Shown: positions 1-11,085, counted from the first letter of the stretch. The stretch: DNA of 64,000 nucleotides from Ancylostoma caninum (GCA_037903475.1 JBAJFG010000433.1:930001-994000); one strand, 5' to 3'. Numbers and translations are program-made. Notes: generated by a model not told the origin, from the sequence alone.

Positions 1-195
1 CATTCTTCAGCAGGAACTTGCTGAGCTTTTGCCTTAAAAATAGGATTTTTGACCGCTTTTACAGATTTCGAGTACATCTTTGGAATCAGCGCGTTGGAGC
101 TGGATCGGAGTTTGTGGCCTTTAAGACCGGCTTTTTCAACACATTCGCGACCTTACGTTCTTGACATGGTGTGTCACATTGGAAACGCGCCCTTT
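1..195 (+). repeat. Possible end of a TTAA-type MITE
   Basis: This stretch resembles the last 200 bp of the TTAA-flanked MITE seen at 25630-26327 and 58292-58721. Shared landmarks, in the same order, are a TTGCCTTAAAAATAGG-like segment followed by GGAATCAGCGC. The terminal inverted repeat is badly eroded here and no TTAA flank is visible. The rest of the element would lie left of the window. It is a relic at best. Confidence 0.35.
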
Positions 196-199
196 TGTA

Positions 200-1650
200 C
201 AGGTGGGACCCGTGCTCAACTGCTTGAGCACGTGGTCCCACGTCGTAGAACTTTTTCCTCCGCCGCATAATGCCGCGAATTTGCGCAAATCTGAGCAGCA
301 TCGTTCTTTCTCTTGAGATCGTAAAGAGTGCTTCCAAAGTTATTCGTCCGTTTACTTGATACTGATTATAGCTTCTTTTTCATATGTATCGTTCTCTCTG
401 GTGTATGTTTCAACCACATATTAAAAAAAAAGATTGAGGGAAGATCAGCCCTGCCCAGTCTATGTGTAGAGAGCTTGAATATTTGTGAGTATATAATACT
501 ACATAGAAATTTGCTAATTATAACTGCCTCACTGAAATATAACTCTGAAAAGGGTGTGCTCACCCGGTTGAGCACGCTGTCGCACGCGTCGCACCATACG
601 TGTCAACCAGTTGAGCCCATTGTCACGAAGGTGTTAAGAATCAACTCTTGAATTCAGAACTTTATTCGCATCACACAAATCCAGCTGTAATTAAATGTCT
701 GTTTCATCGATATGCGAAATGGAGTACGAGTGCACAATAAGGGGTAACTCGTAAACTAGACGCGATTGGCGCGAGCTTAAGCGTATTTGTTTCCCGATAT
801 GATGCATGAAACTGTGAGTCGATAAGGCAATTTACACTTGCTACGTGCGTCGGTCGCGCGTCAGTCGCACGCATCCATTTGCGAGGGAATTTCCATGAAG
901 ACCGGTCAATGCGGCATGCACATCCTCAATGAAAAGAACGCGCGGCCGCCACGAGGCCACGAACGCGTGTGTCTGAGCTGCTGCTGCGATGCGACTGGGC
1001 GTATCCTTCATCGTATGGACGCACGCTCACCAGTCGCACGCATTCAGTATAAATTGCCGTGATCACTCCTCAACTACGAGAATCTTAGCCTCAAACAGTC
1101 TCAGCGCCATGCGTGGGAATCACTGTGAAAACTCTCACTAATGAGATTTTCTAACAGCAAGCTCGAAAACCTCTGGAAAAATGTATATACAATAAATGAC
1201 AAATATTGTACGCACTACAACCGTGCCATGTGGGTGTGCCTCCTTCCAAGAAGAAGATCTTAGCCTTCCTTTCTCTTTTTGTCAGTCGATACAAGGAGCA
1301 CATCTTTTGCGCTTTTAAGCTGTGAGACCGTTTTGTAAGACTTTACTAAAACACAACATTTCTAAGCACCTGCTTCCTCCTACCTATTCATGTCATTAAT
1401 CTTATAAAATTGAATTTGTGGTGTATTCAAATACTAGTCTTTTCAAACCATTAAATTACATGAATTCCCTTGTTCTCGAAACATCAGCCTTTCTGAGAGC
1501 TCTGAGAAATTAATTGTCGAAACGGACATTCCATTTTTCATAACGATAATAATGCCACGAATCGGGAAAGTGGGTCCTGCCAACGAACGGGACAAACGCT
1601 AAAGAAGAAGCGTTATTTTGATTTTTTTTTCTTTTTTATCATCTGCATAT
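200..1650. other. Unassigned intergenic or intronic DNA
   Basis: I see no gene or recognisable transposon here. Short open frames occur on both strands but have no protein-like features. Two similar small hairpins are visible: one with arms CGTGCTCAA and TTGAGCACG near 210-232, and a related one near 555-575. GCGTGCGACTG-like words recur on both strands between 840 and 1045. It may be a downstream intron or flank of the minus-strand aminopeptidase gene. Confidence 0.5.
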
Positions 1651-1657
1651 ATAAAAG

Positions 1658-2364
1658 TCAAAGTTTGTGTGTGCGTGTGTTTGTGTGTTTGTGTGTTTGT
1701 ACGTTTGTCTGTTACTTATAGAAATCGCGGTGGGTGAACCGATCCGGACCAAATTTTGCATGCAGGTCCGTCAGAGGCCGGCGGAGGTTACAGGCTACTT
1801 TGCACCTGGGATTATCGATTGACTTATCGATTATATCGATTTTATTGATTTTTCGCTATTTTTTGCCCAGGGACTGGCGCAACTTGCCTTACTTGAATAT
1901 GACAACCATTTCGCACGAAATATTGATTTACTGATTTTATCGACTTTTTCTATTTTCGCCCGGGGACGGACAAAGACATGTCTTCTGGGGTTCCTCAATA
2001 CGTTGGGTACGAACATGGCAACCATTTTGCACGAAATATCGATTTATCGATTTTATCGATTTTTGGCACTTCCGCCCAATGGAGCGGTGAAGACATGTTC
2101 CTCTGGGGTTCCTCGACACGCTGAGTATGAATTTGACAACTACTTTGTATGAGTGCATCGATTCAATGTCACCGAAATAGCTTTACTAACTTTTCGCCCA
2201 CAAGTCGATGAAAAAGGGTCACCTGGGCTTCGCTAACATGCTGATCACCAAAATTATGGAGATTTTAATGAATTTGTTGGTGATAGCAATTGACCTCAGC
2301 AGTGTGATGTAGCCAGTGTGATGTAGCCAAGACACACCCGAGCGAAGCCGGGTACGGCGGCTAG
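1658..2364 (+). mobile_element. Small non-autonomous Helitron with internal tandem repeats
   Basis: The element begins near TCAAAGTTTGTGTGTG and ends with a hairpin (ACCCG AGCGAAGC CGGGT) followed 7 bp later by CTAG and a host T. This is the Helitron 3' signature of a GC-rich hairpin, CTRR and no target duplication. The middle holds three or four degenerate units of about 115 bp. They share ATCGATTTATCGATTTTATC-like AT-rich runs, a GCCCGGGGAC box, GGGGTTCCTC and CATTTTGCACGAAATAT. There is no Rep or helicase coding, so it is non-autonomous. The 5' base before TC is G rather than the expected A, so that end is approximate. Confidence 0.7.
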
Positions 2365-2845
2365 TTTCTAAATATAATGAACTATGTACATATGAGGATG
2401 TAATTTGGAGCAGCTCAGTGCGCAGCACTAGGTGGTCAGTGTCTGTTGGGGAGTACTAAGTCCAGTCGGATTCCGAAATGGGCTACTAAGTACCTACACA
2501 CTAGGGTTCTTTCAGGAAGAGCAGATAGCACTAAAAAAGTGGCTTAAATAAGCGTTAGTGAGACGACGAATGATGTTTCAGCAAGAAATGCGTACCATTT
2601 AGCGAAGACAGCCTAAATCATCTCAAATTCAAGCTAAAATCCTCGAAAACCGACCTCAGTACGGAACTGTTTGATGCCGCTAGAACTCGTTGAAACTTGT
2701 TATAGGACCTGTCAGATACAAGAAATTGTCATTGGAGCGTGGTTTTTTCTCTCAAACCCGGAACTTTCCCAGGAAATTTCTCTTGTTTGAGGAAGTGTTC
2801 CGATACGCTGTCAACTCCAAGAAATGCGCCTAGGTGGTATCAACT
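2365..2845. other. Unassigned stretch
   Basis: No coding or repeat signal was recognised between the Helitron end and the following foldback element. Confidence 0.4.
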
Positions 2846-3015
2846 CTCCCCCAAAGTGGCATCTTTCGTTTTTGAGAAACCGTCTTCGTTTTTGAAAAAA
2901 ACCGTCATTAATGGTCAAAAAATGGTCAAAAACCACTTTTTGACCATTAATGACGGTTTTCTCAAAAACGAAGACGGTTTCTCAAAAACGAACGGTGCCA
3001 CTTTGGGGGGATACT
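2846..3015. mobile_element. Foldback MITE
   Basis: Two arms of about 75-80 bp, with only a few mismatches, face each other around a loop of roughly 10 bp. They run from CCCCCAAAGTGGCA inward through TCGTTTTTGAGAAACCGTCT and CCGTCATTAATGGTCAAAAA, and back. The outer ends are C/G-rich. No protein is encoded; the plus-strand open frame across it only reflects the palindrome. No convincing target duplication is visible. The class is uncertain. Confidence 0.65.
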
Positions 3016-3472
3016 CGTTGGTATAGTGCGCATCTACAGTCAAAATTGCAACATGATACTTCTCCTACAGGTTGAGCAACAACAGATTATCACTGGAGCG
3101 CACCAGAGTGCAGAGCAGGGATGGAGTAAATGGTTGAACAACGGTGGTCTTCAGCCACGAGTTTGATGATCCCCCAGAAGTGCCTCTGTGAAATCTGTTT
3201 GTCTCTAACATCAGTAGACGGTTAGCGGTTGGCTACGCCCCGGACACTGGTGCTAAGCCCCCTGAATCTGCAGAACGCTACTAAGTCCTGGTGGTCAATG
3301 ACCACCAGGACGCCCTGAAGCAGCTTTATCCGGCGGTGTCACCAAAGAATTTCACGTAAATTCTAACTGGTTTCATATCCTCTTATATAAATCATGGTAG
3401 TGCAACAAAATTTTCTAGAGCGCAGGCGGTGGGAGACCACCACGTGATCGTATGCTTCCATCACGGGTCTTA

Positions 3473-3967
3473 CTCTGAACTTTCTGCCCGCGGTGAATCC
3501 GCGGTACGAGGTCAATCCGCGGTGGACTCGCGGTTGCCCGCGATAAATCCGCACGTGCCCGCGGTGGACGACCGGGAGTGACGTCACTAGCGCGCTATGC
3601 CCGCACATGATCACGGTGGACCCGCACATGCCCGCGGTGGACCCGCAGTAGAGCTGATTGCGTCATCAATGCCAACAAAACCTCCACGCACGATGCACGC
3701 ATGGCCGAGTGGACAAGGGAGTGGACTTGGAAACATGAGTTCGAAAATGTAAGTGGGTTCGAATCCAGAGGTGTAAAAACGCGTTCAGGATGAAATATCA
3801 GTGCCATCGTGGATTTGCCTCCTCCTCCTCCTCACGACAGGGTCTTCGATACAGGACCATTTTTAGAAGAAAATAACCAGTCCCTTGAAAATGCAATGTT
3901 CCCGCGGTGGACCCGCACATGCCCGCGGTGGCGAACCGCGGATCCACCGCGGGCAGAAAGTTCAGAG
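3473..3967. mobile_element. TA-flanked MITE with GC-rich inverted ends
   Basis: The ends are inverted copies of CTCTGAACTTTCTGCCCGCG and are flanked by TA (3471-3472 and 3968-3969). The interior carries several imperfect copies of a CCGCGGTGGACCCGCACATG-like motif in both halves, and a tRNA-like segment near 3694-3775. The TA duplication points to mobilisation by a Tc1/mariner-type transposase. This is inferred from the flanks, since no transposase is encoded. Confidence 0.7.
3694..3775 (+). repeat. tRNA-derived segment (pol III A and B boxes)
   Basis: A box-A-like TGGCCGAGTGGACAAGG and a perfect B box GGTTCGAATCC lie about 50 bp apart, as in a class II (Ser/Leu-like) tRNA. I could not fold a full cloverleaf with paired acceptor and anticodon stems. 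It also sits inside a MITE. A tRNA-derived relic or SINE-like promoter is more likely than a working tRNA. Confidence 0.45.
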
Positions 3968-4234
3968 TAGTTAGAGACAGCGCTCGCAATGATGCGAAGC
4001 TGACGGGACGGCCGACGTTTCGTCATATGTGCAAGGACGTAGTGGAAGTCGGGTGCACTCAGGATTTCGCGGTGGGACCAGCGGCTAGCGGTCTCGAGCC
4101 TTCTGAGCGAGACATTGTTTACAACAATTTCACATTGCATAGCAGCAATGTAAGGAGCAGAGTAGCCCCCGTACTGGAGCTTTGTTATTGTCTCCACTCA
4201 ATTTTGAATCACTGAACGATCTATTCTAAGGTAG

Positions 4235-4615
4235 TTGTCCACCGATGGAGAAAGAGTCCGCCGTGGCCCTATAGTGGGGAAAACGCCAGAATGCGGATCC
4301 ATCGATGGAGAAAGGGTTTGCCGTGATCCAGTAGTGGGGAAAACGGCGGGATACGGGTCCACAGATGGAGATTGGATCCGCGGGAGCCCAATAGTGGAGA
4401 GAACGCCAGGATTTAGGTCTAAGGATGTAGAATAGGTCCGTGTCCGTCCCGGTCCAACAGTGGAGAAAATAGAAGGGTACGGGTTCTTCACTGGAGACTG
4501 GGTGCGGCGTGGCCCAGTAGTGGAGAAAACAGTAGGGTACAGGTCCACCACGGATGGGAAAAGCGCCCGCCTGGGCCCAAAAATGAGGTAAATGCCAGCT
4601 CTCCGATGGATTGGG
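4235..4615 (-). repeat. Degenerate 60-bp minisatellite array
   Basis: About six diverged units are marked by recurring words: GTCCGCCGTGGCCC, AGTAGTGGGGAAAACGCC and GGATCCATCGATGGAGAAAGG. Read on the minus strand this is the same unit as the large plus-strand array at 11.7-13.1 kb. Open frames on both strands are by-products of a near-60-bp period, not genes. Confidence 0.75.
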
Positions 4616-5136
4616 TCCAGTCCAGTCTGATGTTTACAATCTGCAACCTTTTCCATACTACATACTTGAAAGAGTTCTGGTGTTATGCACTCCAAGAGAA
4701 AAGTTAGAATGTTGTGTTTCAATGTTGCTTTTGTTACAATGCTATCATCATGTTACTTCAAGAATATTGACTGGTTTAATTTCAAGGCTTAAAAAGAAAA
4801 ACGTCAGCTCTACAAAAAATCTTATTTTGAAAAGGAAATTGATAGCCTCCGATGTTGGAGGTACGGCGACCATCTAGACTATACGGTTCCTCGTTCCCAT
4901 ATCTTAGTAAAAGAAATTTGTTCACTTGAAGTGGTTTGTTTCATCAAGATCAAATATCTCTTTTCTGAGTTTGGAAAATCACTGATAATCAGTCCTTCGA
5001 ACAAAACGTGTCTTTTGTCAATCGCGCGCAATTGAGAGGTTTATCGAAGGGCAGGCATTTCTGTATTGAATTAGAGAATCGCTTTTTCATCTGTGACTTG
5101 TAGCGGAGGATCCCGAGTTCGTCCTTTAATACTTAA
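4616..5136. other. Unassigned stretch
   Basis: No gene or recognised repeat was seen. An 88-codon open frame at 4611-4877 has no recognisable motif. Confidence 0.4.
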
Positions 5137-6075
5137 CCAGTCTGGCCGTCCGGCTCACGCCGGACTTCCAGACTTTTCCCAATGCTCGCTTCGCTCGCAT
5201 GACTTTTTCCCTTTTTCATCCTAATAAACTCAGCCATACCACTTATAATGCGTTCCACATCTTTTCCATTGCTTTTCTTCATGTGAAACTGGACCTACCA
5301 AAGAGGACAAATCGAGTTTCTCGCGGCAATTTTACCTTCTGCTCCATTTAAATAGCTGTTGAACTATTCAAAACATATATATATAGTTGACTGAAATAAT
5401 TATGTATGACTGGTTAAATCTGGAATGATCGCAGGAAACGGTTATCATTCTTTGCTTGTTATAACTGGTCAAGTGATAAGAGCCACTTTGAACATATAAA
5501 AGAGGAGGATGTGGTGTATCCATAAACAAATGAGAGGAGAAGAACGCGAGAGGGGATGTAAGGAGGAGGGATTTACACGGAGTGCATATTAATCACTGCT
5601 GAGGTCTGACTTCTAGTTTTTTACCATTGATGCTAGGCGCCAGCGAAACGATTGAGCAAATATGCACCTGACTCGTGTCATTTCTTTAGTAGTGGACAGC
5701 GGCGCATCCTTCCTCCGTCGATCTCCACATTTACGGACTCTCTGCCATTTTTAGGCACCGGCGCTACCTTATAACACCGTTGGACCCGACTCCAGGCGTT
5801 TCCCCATTTCTCGACGCCGGCTCACCCTTATCACACCGTTGGACCCGACTCCAAGCGTTTCCCCACTTTTGGACGCCGGCGCACCCTTACCACACCGTTG
5901 GACCCGACTCCAGGCGTTTCCCCACTTTTGGACGCCGGCACACCCTTATCACACCGTTGGACCCGACTCCAGGTGTCTTCCCGCCTTTGGATGACGGCGC
6001 TCCCTTATCACGCCGTTGGACTTGACGTCAGACGTTTCCTCACTTATGGACGCCGGAGCATCCTTATCACACCCC
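5137..6075 (-). mobile_element. Helitron family A, copy 1 (3' end plus 59-bp minisatellite)
   Basis: On the minus strand the 3' terminus reads a 7-bp hairpin (AGTCCGG with its complement), then GGCCAGA, then CTGG and a host T at 5136. The same end occurs at 29015 and 54989. The interior includes the shared Helitron words CTCGCTTCGCTCGCA and about five 59-bp minisatellite units (5765-6075). The opposite (TC) end was not found. After the array the sequence passes directly into a reversed 60-bp minisatellite and an RT tail, so this copy is chimeric or rearranged. Confidence 0.7.
5765..6075 (+). repeat. 59-bp minisatellite, about five units
   Basis: The repeated unit contains TTGGACCCGACTCCAGGCGT and ACTTTTGGACGCCGGCGCAC. 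It is the same unit that is amplified to about 56 copies at 29.5-32.8 kb. Late units here are diverged (TTGACGTCAGACG). It is not coding: three frames stay open only because the unit lacks stops. Confidence 0.9.
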
Positions 6076-6099
6076 CAGCCCACCTCTAACACTACACGG

Positions 6100-6373
6100 T
6101 ACCAAGGGCCGACAGTTCCAGGAGACGGTTATGCCGATGGAGGAGGGATTCCAAGAGCACGAATGTGAGCAACGACAGGATATGGGTTCACCAATGGACG
6201 ACAGGTTTGAAAGTGTGGGGAATGCCAGAATACGAACTCTCGATGGCATATGTGTCTCTTTCGGCTCAACAGTGAGGAAAATCAAGGATATGGGTTCGGA
6301 TGGAGGAGGACAGGTCCGCTGTGGCTCAGAAGTGAGGAACGCCGGGATACAGTTACTCCGATGGAGTAGAGGT
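6100..6373 (-). repeat. Degenerate 60-bp minisatellite joined to an RT tail
   Basis: Recognisable unit words are TGCCGATGGAGGAGGG, ATATGGGTTCACCAATGGA and GGGGAATGCCAGAATACG. It continues without a gap into a reverse-transcriptase C-terminal fragment at 6374. The same minisatellite-to-RT junction occurs on the minus strand near 16.72 kb. Confidence 0.7.
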
Positions 6374-6510
6374 CTACTCGACAGAGTCAGAAACGAGGAT
6401 GTGCGCTTTATGTTCGGAGTGGCGCCGATCGCGACGAAGATGCGTGAGGCCCGGCTACGTTGGTACGGTCACGTGCTCACAAATGATGAATGACACTTCG
6501 GTTGCCTCAT
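6374..6510 (+). pseudogene. RTE-like non-LTR reverse transcriptase C-terminal fragment
   Basis: The translation contains [18 protein letters not shown] followed by [16 protein letters not shown], the post-RT segment common in nematode RTE-like polymerases. Only about 45 codons remain before a stop, and no catalytic RT motif is present. The homologous minus-strand piece at 16461-16720 continues further, so this copy breaks at the ACACTTCGGTTGC position. It appears to have been captured into a minisatellite-bearing element rather than inserted as a retrocopy of its own. Confidence 0.65.
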
Positions 6511-8200
6511 CCTAATCCTCATCCGTCGTTCCTCGTCCGCCTCGTTCCTCCTCTTCGTTATAAAGGCAACCTATCCGTCTCTTTCCTTTTATACGGTTCT
6601 GTAATCACAGGCCTATCTCTGTGATGAAAACAACAGTCGGACATTAACATGTCTGAACATGACTGGCGTGGCCCGAAACACCTCTAATTCAAGGTAAAAA
6701 TCGAAATTTACCACATTTTCGTACATAACTCGAAGCGCTGAACACAATGGTGTGGGTATTTCCCGTTTTTGGTGGCTAGTTCTCGTGCACACACACATGA
6801 ACTGCCAATTAAGAAGAAGTAAGATTTGGGATTCGTTTGTTTTTTCGGCAGATGGATGTTTTTATGTGAAGACATGCCAGTTCGTCACTGGTTGTACTTG
6901 GTTTTAACATAAGACCTTCGCGCTTTTTTCCACTGCAGTTTTCTCCACTCATTTTTTATCCTTTGGGTATATGTCATATCCGATTTAAAAGCGCTATCCA
7001 TGCTCTACAAGTATGGTGTGATTTTTGGTTTTTTCTTCAAGCCAACGGTTTACATGAGCCACCGAACAAGGTCACACTAAGCAAGTCATTTAGAAATCTT
7101 GGATGTGATTTTGTTTGCTCATTTCATCCCAGTGGAGACGAAAGCAGCTACATCACCTCTGTTTTTACACATACTATGCTTCGGCAGTTCACTTACAAGT
7201 AGTGGTAGTCTTTTTACAGGAGCATTTTTGAACAATTTTGTATGTTAACTGCCTGATATTCTCAACACGGTCTCATGAGTCCCTTTCTCCAAGACAAACA
7301 ACTTTTCCAGATCTTCACCTACATCCATGGCTCAATTTGTGAGTAAAGAATATTAGTCTTGGCTTTTCCCCCTCCTATAGGGAGAACAGGATATGACCTT
7401 TTTCTGTTCCACAAGCAGCTTAATATTTTGATTTCAATAGTACGGACTTCTACAGGAGGGCATATGTCATTGTACAACGTTTTCCCATTCATTTCTCCAC
7501 CACTTGCTGAAGCTTTGCCCTACTTAGTTCTTGTAAATAATAGAGAATTGTTTGAGGTTCAGGCAGAATTTTGCAAGAGGCCTTTGCTTTTACACATTCG
7601 CGACAACGCAGATTTTCCACTCAGGGCCACTTCGGACCAAAGCGAGTTTCCGCTTGTTTCTCAACAAAGTTGTGGTAATCAAGGCATATTGGAGATGATG
7701 ATTACAAATATGATATCTATTAGGTTGTCGGGAAATGACAGAGATACTCTGGATTTTTTTTCCAGTCTTCGAACTTTTTTCTTCTATTAGAAAACTTCAG
7801 GACGTGTTGTTATGACCATGTACACCTATCACGTGGGGTCTCCTATCATGGATAATTCCAGCACTGCGGACTCAGTAATCATGTTAATTCAGGTCCAAGA
7901 AGTCATCAGTCAATGATCGAAAATCGTCAAAGTTGAGAAGTGCTGCTCGTTCAAGGAGTGCTCAAGATACTAGACAAGGTGTTAGATGGGAAGCGCGAGG
8001 TCGTACAATGGTGCAGGGTGTGGCACCGTGGTCCGTGTCTGCTCCTTATACTGTCGACGAGTTAACAAGTTGAATTGAGGGTGCATTTTGTTGAGCAGAA
8101 TGTGCACCTCGACACATTAATGTTTCTTTTTTCAGACAGTGACGGCCGTTGCCATAAACTGACTATTGTAAATGTTGATGTTTCCCACCACGTTGCTTAC
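6511..8200. other. Unassigned stretch of about 1.7 kb
   Basis: I see no supported gene here. The longest open frame (7359-7790, 143 codons) starts at a non-ATG codon, is low in charged pattern and matches no family I recognise. No splice-bounded conserved exon was recognised on either strand. This would be expected intron or downstream flank of the minus-strand aminopeptidase. Confidence 0.45.
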
Positions 8201-8424
8201 CAGCAATTCCGGTGGAGCATTCCCTGCCCCTTACAAGGGAAGTGCAAGAGGCTAACCCCGGGGATCGAAACGAAACACCCATTTTTGGTAACATTGTCTA
8301 AGGCTATGTTAATGTATGTACATCATTTTTGCCCAATGGTCCTGATGCGCGCAGGAGAGCGCGCCAAAGACTTTTCGGCGTCATTCATCTCCCACACGCC
8401 CTAGGTCTTTGAAAAGGTCTTCTG

Positions 8425-8572
8425 GACTGAAACTTTGCATACGGGGGTTATTTGAGGTGCTGAATACGAATATCATATCCATTTTGTACCGTAACGATAG
8501 CCTTACGGTACAAAATGGATATGATATTCGTATTCAGCACCTAAAATAATTCCCATATGCAAAGTTTCAGTC
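8425..8572. repeat. Long hairpin with 70-bp arms
   Basis: The arms at 8425-8494 and 8503-8572 are inverted copies around an 8-bp loop (CGATAGCC). The inner 45 bp, including GTGCTGAATACGAATATCAT, are essentially perfect, and the outer 20 bp carry a few mismatches. Transcribed, this would give a stable stem. The related segments elsewhere in the 8.2-10.3 kb block indicate a transposon origin. Confidence 0.85.
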
Positions 8573-8940
8573 AAAAATTTTTTTGAAGAGTTTGGGTTCA
8601 TGATGGTTGAATAATACCAATTTTCTAGTGCGCTGTCAATGGACTCCTGGCTTGGATTCATGGAACTTTGGCCACGCAATCCAGCAGTGGTTGGTGTGAT
8701 TAGCTGTGCCATGGATCATCGAACGTTTGCAGACGCATTTTTGAATAACCTGGTTCCGCCTGGCTACGCGACCATGAGTCCTTGCTCCAATCATGGCAGC
8801 CGCGATTAGGTGACCGAGTGAGTAACGAATCGGACGAAGTTCCTGCAGTAATTCTTGTAATGGCGCACATATCTGATGTGTTTTAGTCATTAGAAATACT
8901 CTAAACAAGTTTAAAAGCCTCAAATTCAAAAATGCAAAAT

Positions 8941-9020
8941 GGACTCCGCGGACGGGATCCAAACCCTCGACCCTCTGGCTGACAATCCGACACGCTACCC
9001 ACTCGGCCACTCCGCCACGG
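8941..9020 (-). repeat. tRNA-like segment
   Basis: On the minus strand, AGTGGCCGAGTGGGTAGC resembles an A box. GGGTTTGGATCCC, about 45 bp further on, resembles a B box with two changes from GGTTCGAATCC. The stems do not pair well enough for a functional tRNA call. It is most likely a SINE-like or decayed tRNA. Confidence 0.4.
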
Positions 9021-10300
9021 CTAGCACGCCTGTGGCAATTGCTCATGATCGCATACTCAGCGGAGCAGGATCGTTCACAATTGTGTCTCCAAAAACTCTA
9101 CAGTCCATGAGACAGCTAATTACAGTAATCTCAGTAAGGTTGAGCCGTCAACGTTGCATAAATCGCCTGTAAAATGGACCCTTATGGCAGCGAAGAAGAA
9201 AAATCTTGGACGCGCTCTTCTGGGAGCATCCTGACCATTGGGCAAAAATAATATGTATGCATTATAATCACCTTAGACAAGGCTTCTAAAAATGGGTGGC
9301 TCGCTGGGATCCCCGGGGTTAGCCCCTTGCACTTCCCTTGTTAGCTCAGGAGGTCGCCGATCATGAAAATGGCTTTGAGGAGACGTATCGCCCGAAAAGA
9401 AACGTTGGAACCGACGGCTCACAGTTGGATGGCTGAGGAGCACGGGGATGAATGTCATGATAATGTTGTTATCCCTCCTGCTCTCACAGATGTTCCTTAG
9501 GAGCTCGTGCAAGAAAATCACTTGAACTGAGTGCTCCTACATTTTTGCGCCCAGAAAACAGATGGGGCAGCGCCATATCCTTACATACCCACGGTGCAGA
9601 TGCTCAGACAGCATGGTATCACATATCCACGTAACATGGGGATAGGTCACGTGGGAGGGTTACAAGAAAGAATTTTTGCGAAGTGTCTCAATCATTTCCC
9701 GACAACTTAATATTATGCTTGGTAGACCACTTCTTTTGTGTATGTATACTGTAAGAACCGTGAAAAGACATTTCTAACACAGACATCAATCAAAATTTGC
9801 ACAGGAGGGTTAATTTACATGTTGATTACGAATATCATCTAGTGAAGATGCACATACCTCATGGCAGAAAGAAAAACTTGTTTCCGGTATGGTTGCCTTA
9901 TTTTTTGCAATTAATCACGCATATTGCATGGTTTTGGTTTGTAGATAAAATGTCAGACAAAGACTATTGCTTCTCAATTCAAGACAAAGACTATTGCTTC
10001 TCAGAGCTTCAGCTACGGTACAAAATAAATTTCAAATTCGTGCTCAACATGTCAACTAACCCCACTTACCAAAGCTTCACTGAACTTCGTGACCAAGCTG
10101 CTTCGACTGTATGCCTACAGTGACCGTGCAGTAACGCTACAGCAGCCTCAAGTACCGCGCTATAATGGAGAATGGATGGGGTATTCGTGTTTAGCATGTC
10201 AAATAACCCCAGTGCGCAAAGTTGCATGCTGTGAGATAATACATCAACAGTATCTACTGTATACCTACTACTACTAACCCTACAGTATGGCGGTACGGTA

Positions 10301-10857
10301 TTAAGCGGATGCCGTTTCCGTGTTCACCAGGTGAAATAACCCCTGGGGTGGGCAGAGTTTGGGGAAGTTCCAGTGAAGAAAAAGGGTTAAAACGAATACA
10401 ACCCACCGGTGTGTCGCATTGTCCTCTACGTAACTTCCCATATGACCCACCTGTGGGTGGTTATGTGTTGAAGCAGTTGGACCTTTACATACAATACTTT
10501 CGAAAAGTGCGAGTGGATGTGAAAAATTTCCCGTTAAACCAAATAATAAAAAAGAGCTTTACAGCTTAGATAATATTTAAAGAGGAATGCGGAACAATGG
10601 AGGGCACTTGTAGAATAATTAGCTGTAGTTATACTTCATCTGAACTCGATTCGGTCGGATAACGAAAGATGCGTATCGATCACCGGATAACAAGGATCAA
10701 TACGTGTGTTTTATTACCAGATCCGACTCCGATGCACAGTAAATGAACTTCGATCTCGGCTGTGGAATAGATACGTTACCCTTGTCGCACGTCATTTGTA
10801 ACACGCGAATATTCAATGAGTATTCTAACCATCTTTAGAAATTTCGCTTCAGAATAC
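10301..10857. other. Intron sequence after the 10974-10858 exon; nothing recognised
   Basis: This is presumably the next intron of the aminopeptidase gene. The donor GTATTC lies at 10857-10852. I did not find the following exon, which in this family should carry a Y-x-P-W motif. Confidence 0.4.
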
Positions 10858-10974
10858 CTGTTCTTTTGGAAGATACTCCAGTAACTGGAACACCGTTTCG
10901 TAATTCAGGCGGTCTATTTGTGCGGCGGCGAATGCATCACTGACGATTCCGTATCTTGTCTTCTCACTGTAGAC
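10858..10974 (-). CDS. M1 aminopeptidase exon (C-terminal helical domain)
   Basis: This is a 117-bp, 39-codon exon, phase 0 at both ends. It is bounded by TTCTTCAG before GTCTACAGTG and by the donor GTATTC after GAACAG. The translation includes EKTRYGIVSDAFAAAQIDRL and NYETVFQLLEYLPKE. This matches the start of the ERAP1_C-like helical domain of M1 zinc aminopeptidases, where a D-A-F-A-A-A helix and a F-x-L-L-x-Y-L-P-x-E helix follow the beta-sandwich. It continues in frame from the exon ending at 24368, across a 13.4-kb intron. The protein is expected to be a membrane or secreted exopeptidase that removes N-terminal residues. The gene's zinc site (HExxH) is not in this window. Confidence in the family is high. 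Orthology to a named gene is not claimed. Confidence 0.9.
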
Positions 10975-11085
10975 CTGAAGAAGTTTTGTCTCAGACTGAT
11001 ATTTTCTTCCAAGCAGCTTCACATCTCATCTAAGAGATTTCTGTTTCAGGATGCTTTTCAGTGACCTTAGTGGGATTTTATTAGA

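Larger units (their letters stand above)
3387..4205 (+). repeat. Repeat B, interrupted by a TA-flanked MITE
   Basis: The outer parts of this block (3387-3472 and 3968-4205) match 32951-33275. Shared landmarks are TGGTAGTGCAACAAA, GATGCGAAGCTGA, GACGTAGTGGAAGTCGG, TAGCGGTCTCGAGCC and GCTTTGTT. The second copy lacks the 495-bp central insertion and therefore shows the empty site. Its function and class are unknown. The left edge (TCCTCTTATATAAATCA) also serves as an empty-site parallel for the Helitron inserted at 29015. Confidence 0.6.
8205..10300. repeat. Complex of nested inverted repeats
   Basis: Several segments recur in opposite orientation. ACAAGGGAAGTGCAAGAGGC with CCCCGGGGATC at 8225-8290 recurs inverted at 9285-9350. 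The GCATACGGGGGTTATTTGAG segment of the big hairpin recurs inverted near 10165-10225. GATTACGAATATCATC recurs near 9825. The block looks like one or more foldback-type elements that inserted into each other. No transposase is visible. A tRNA-like segment lies within it at 8941-9020. Confidence 0.5.

Noticed and set aside
7359..7790. 143-codon plus-strand frame
   Set aside because: Non-ATG start, no motif, and no splice or promoter context.
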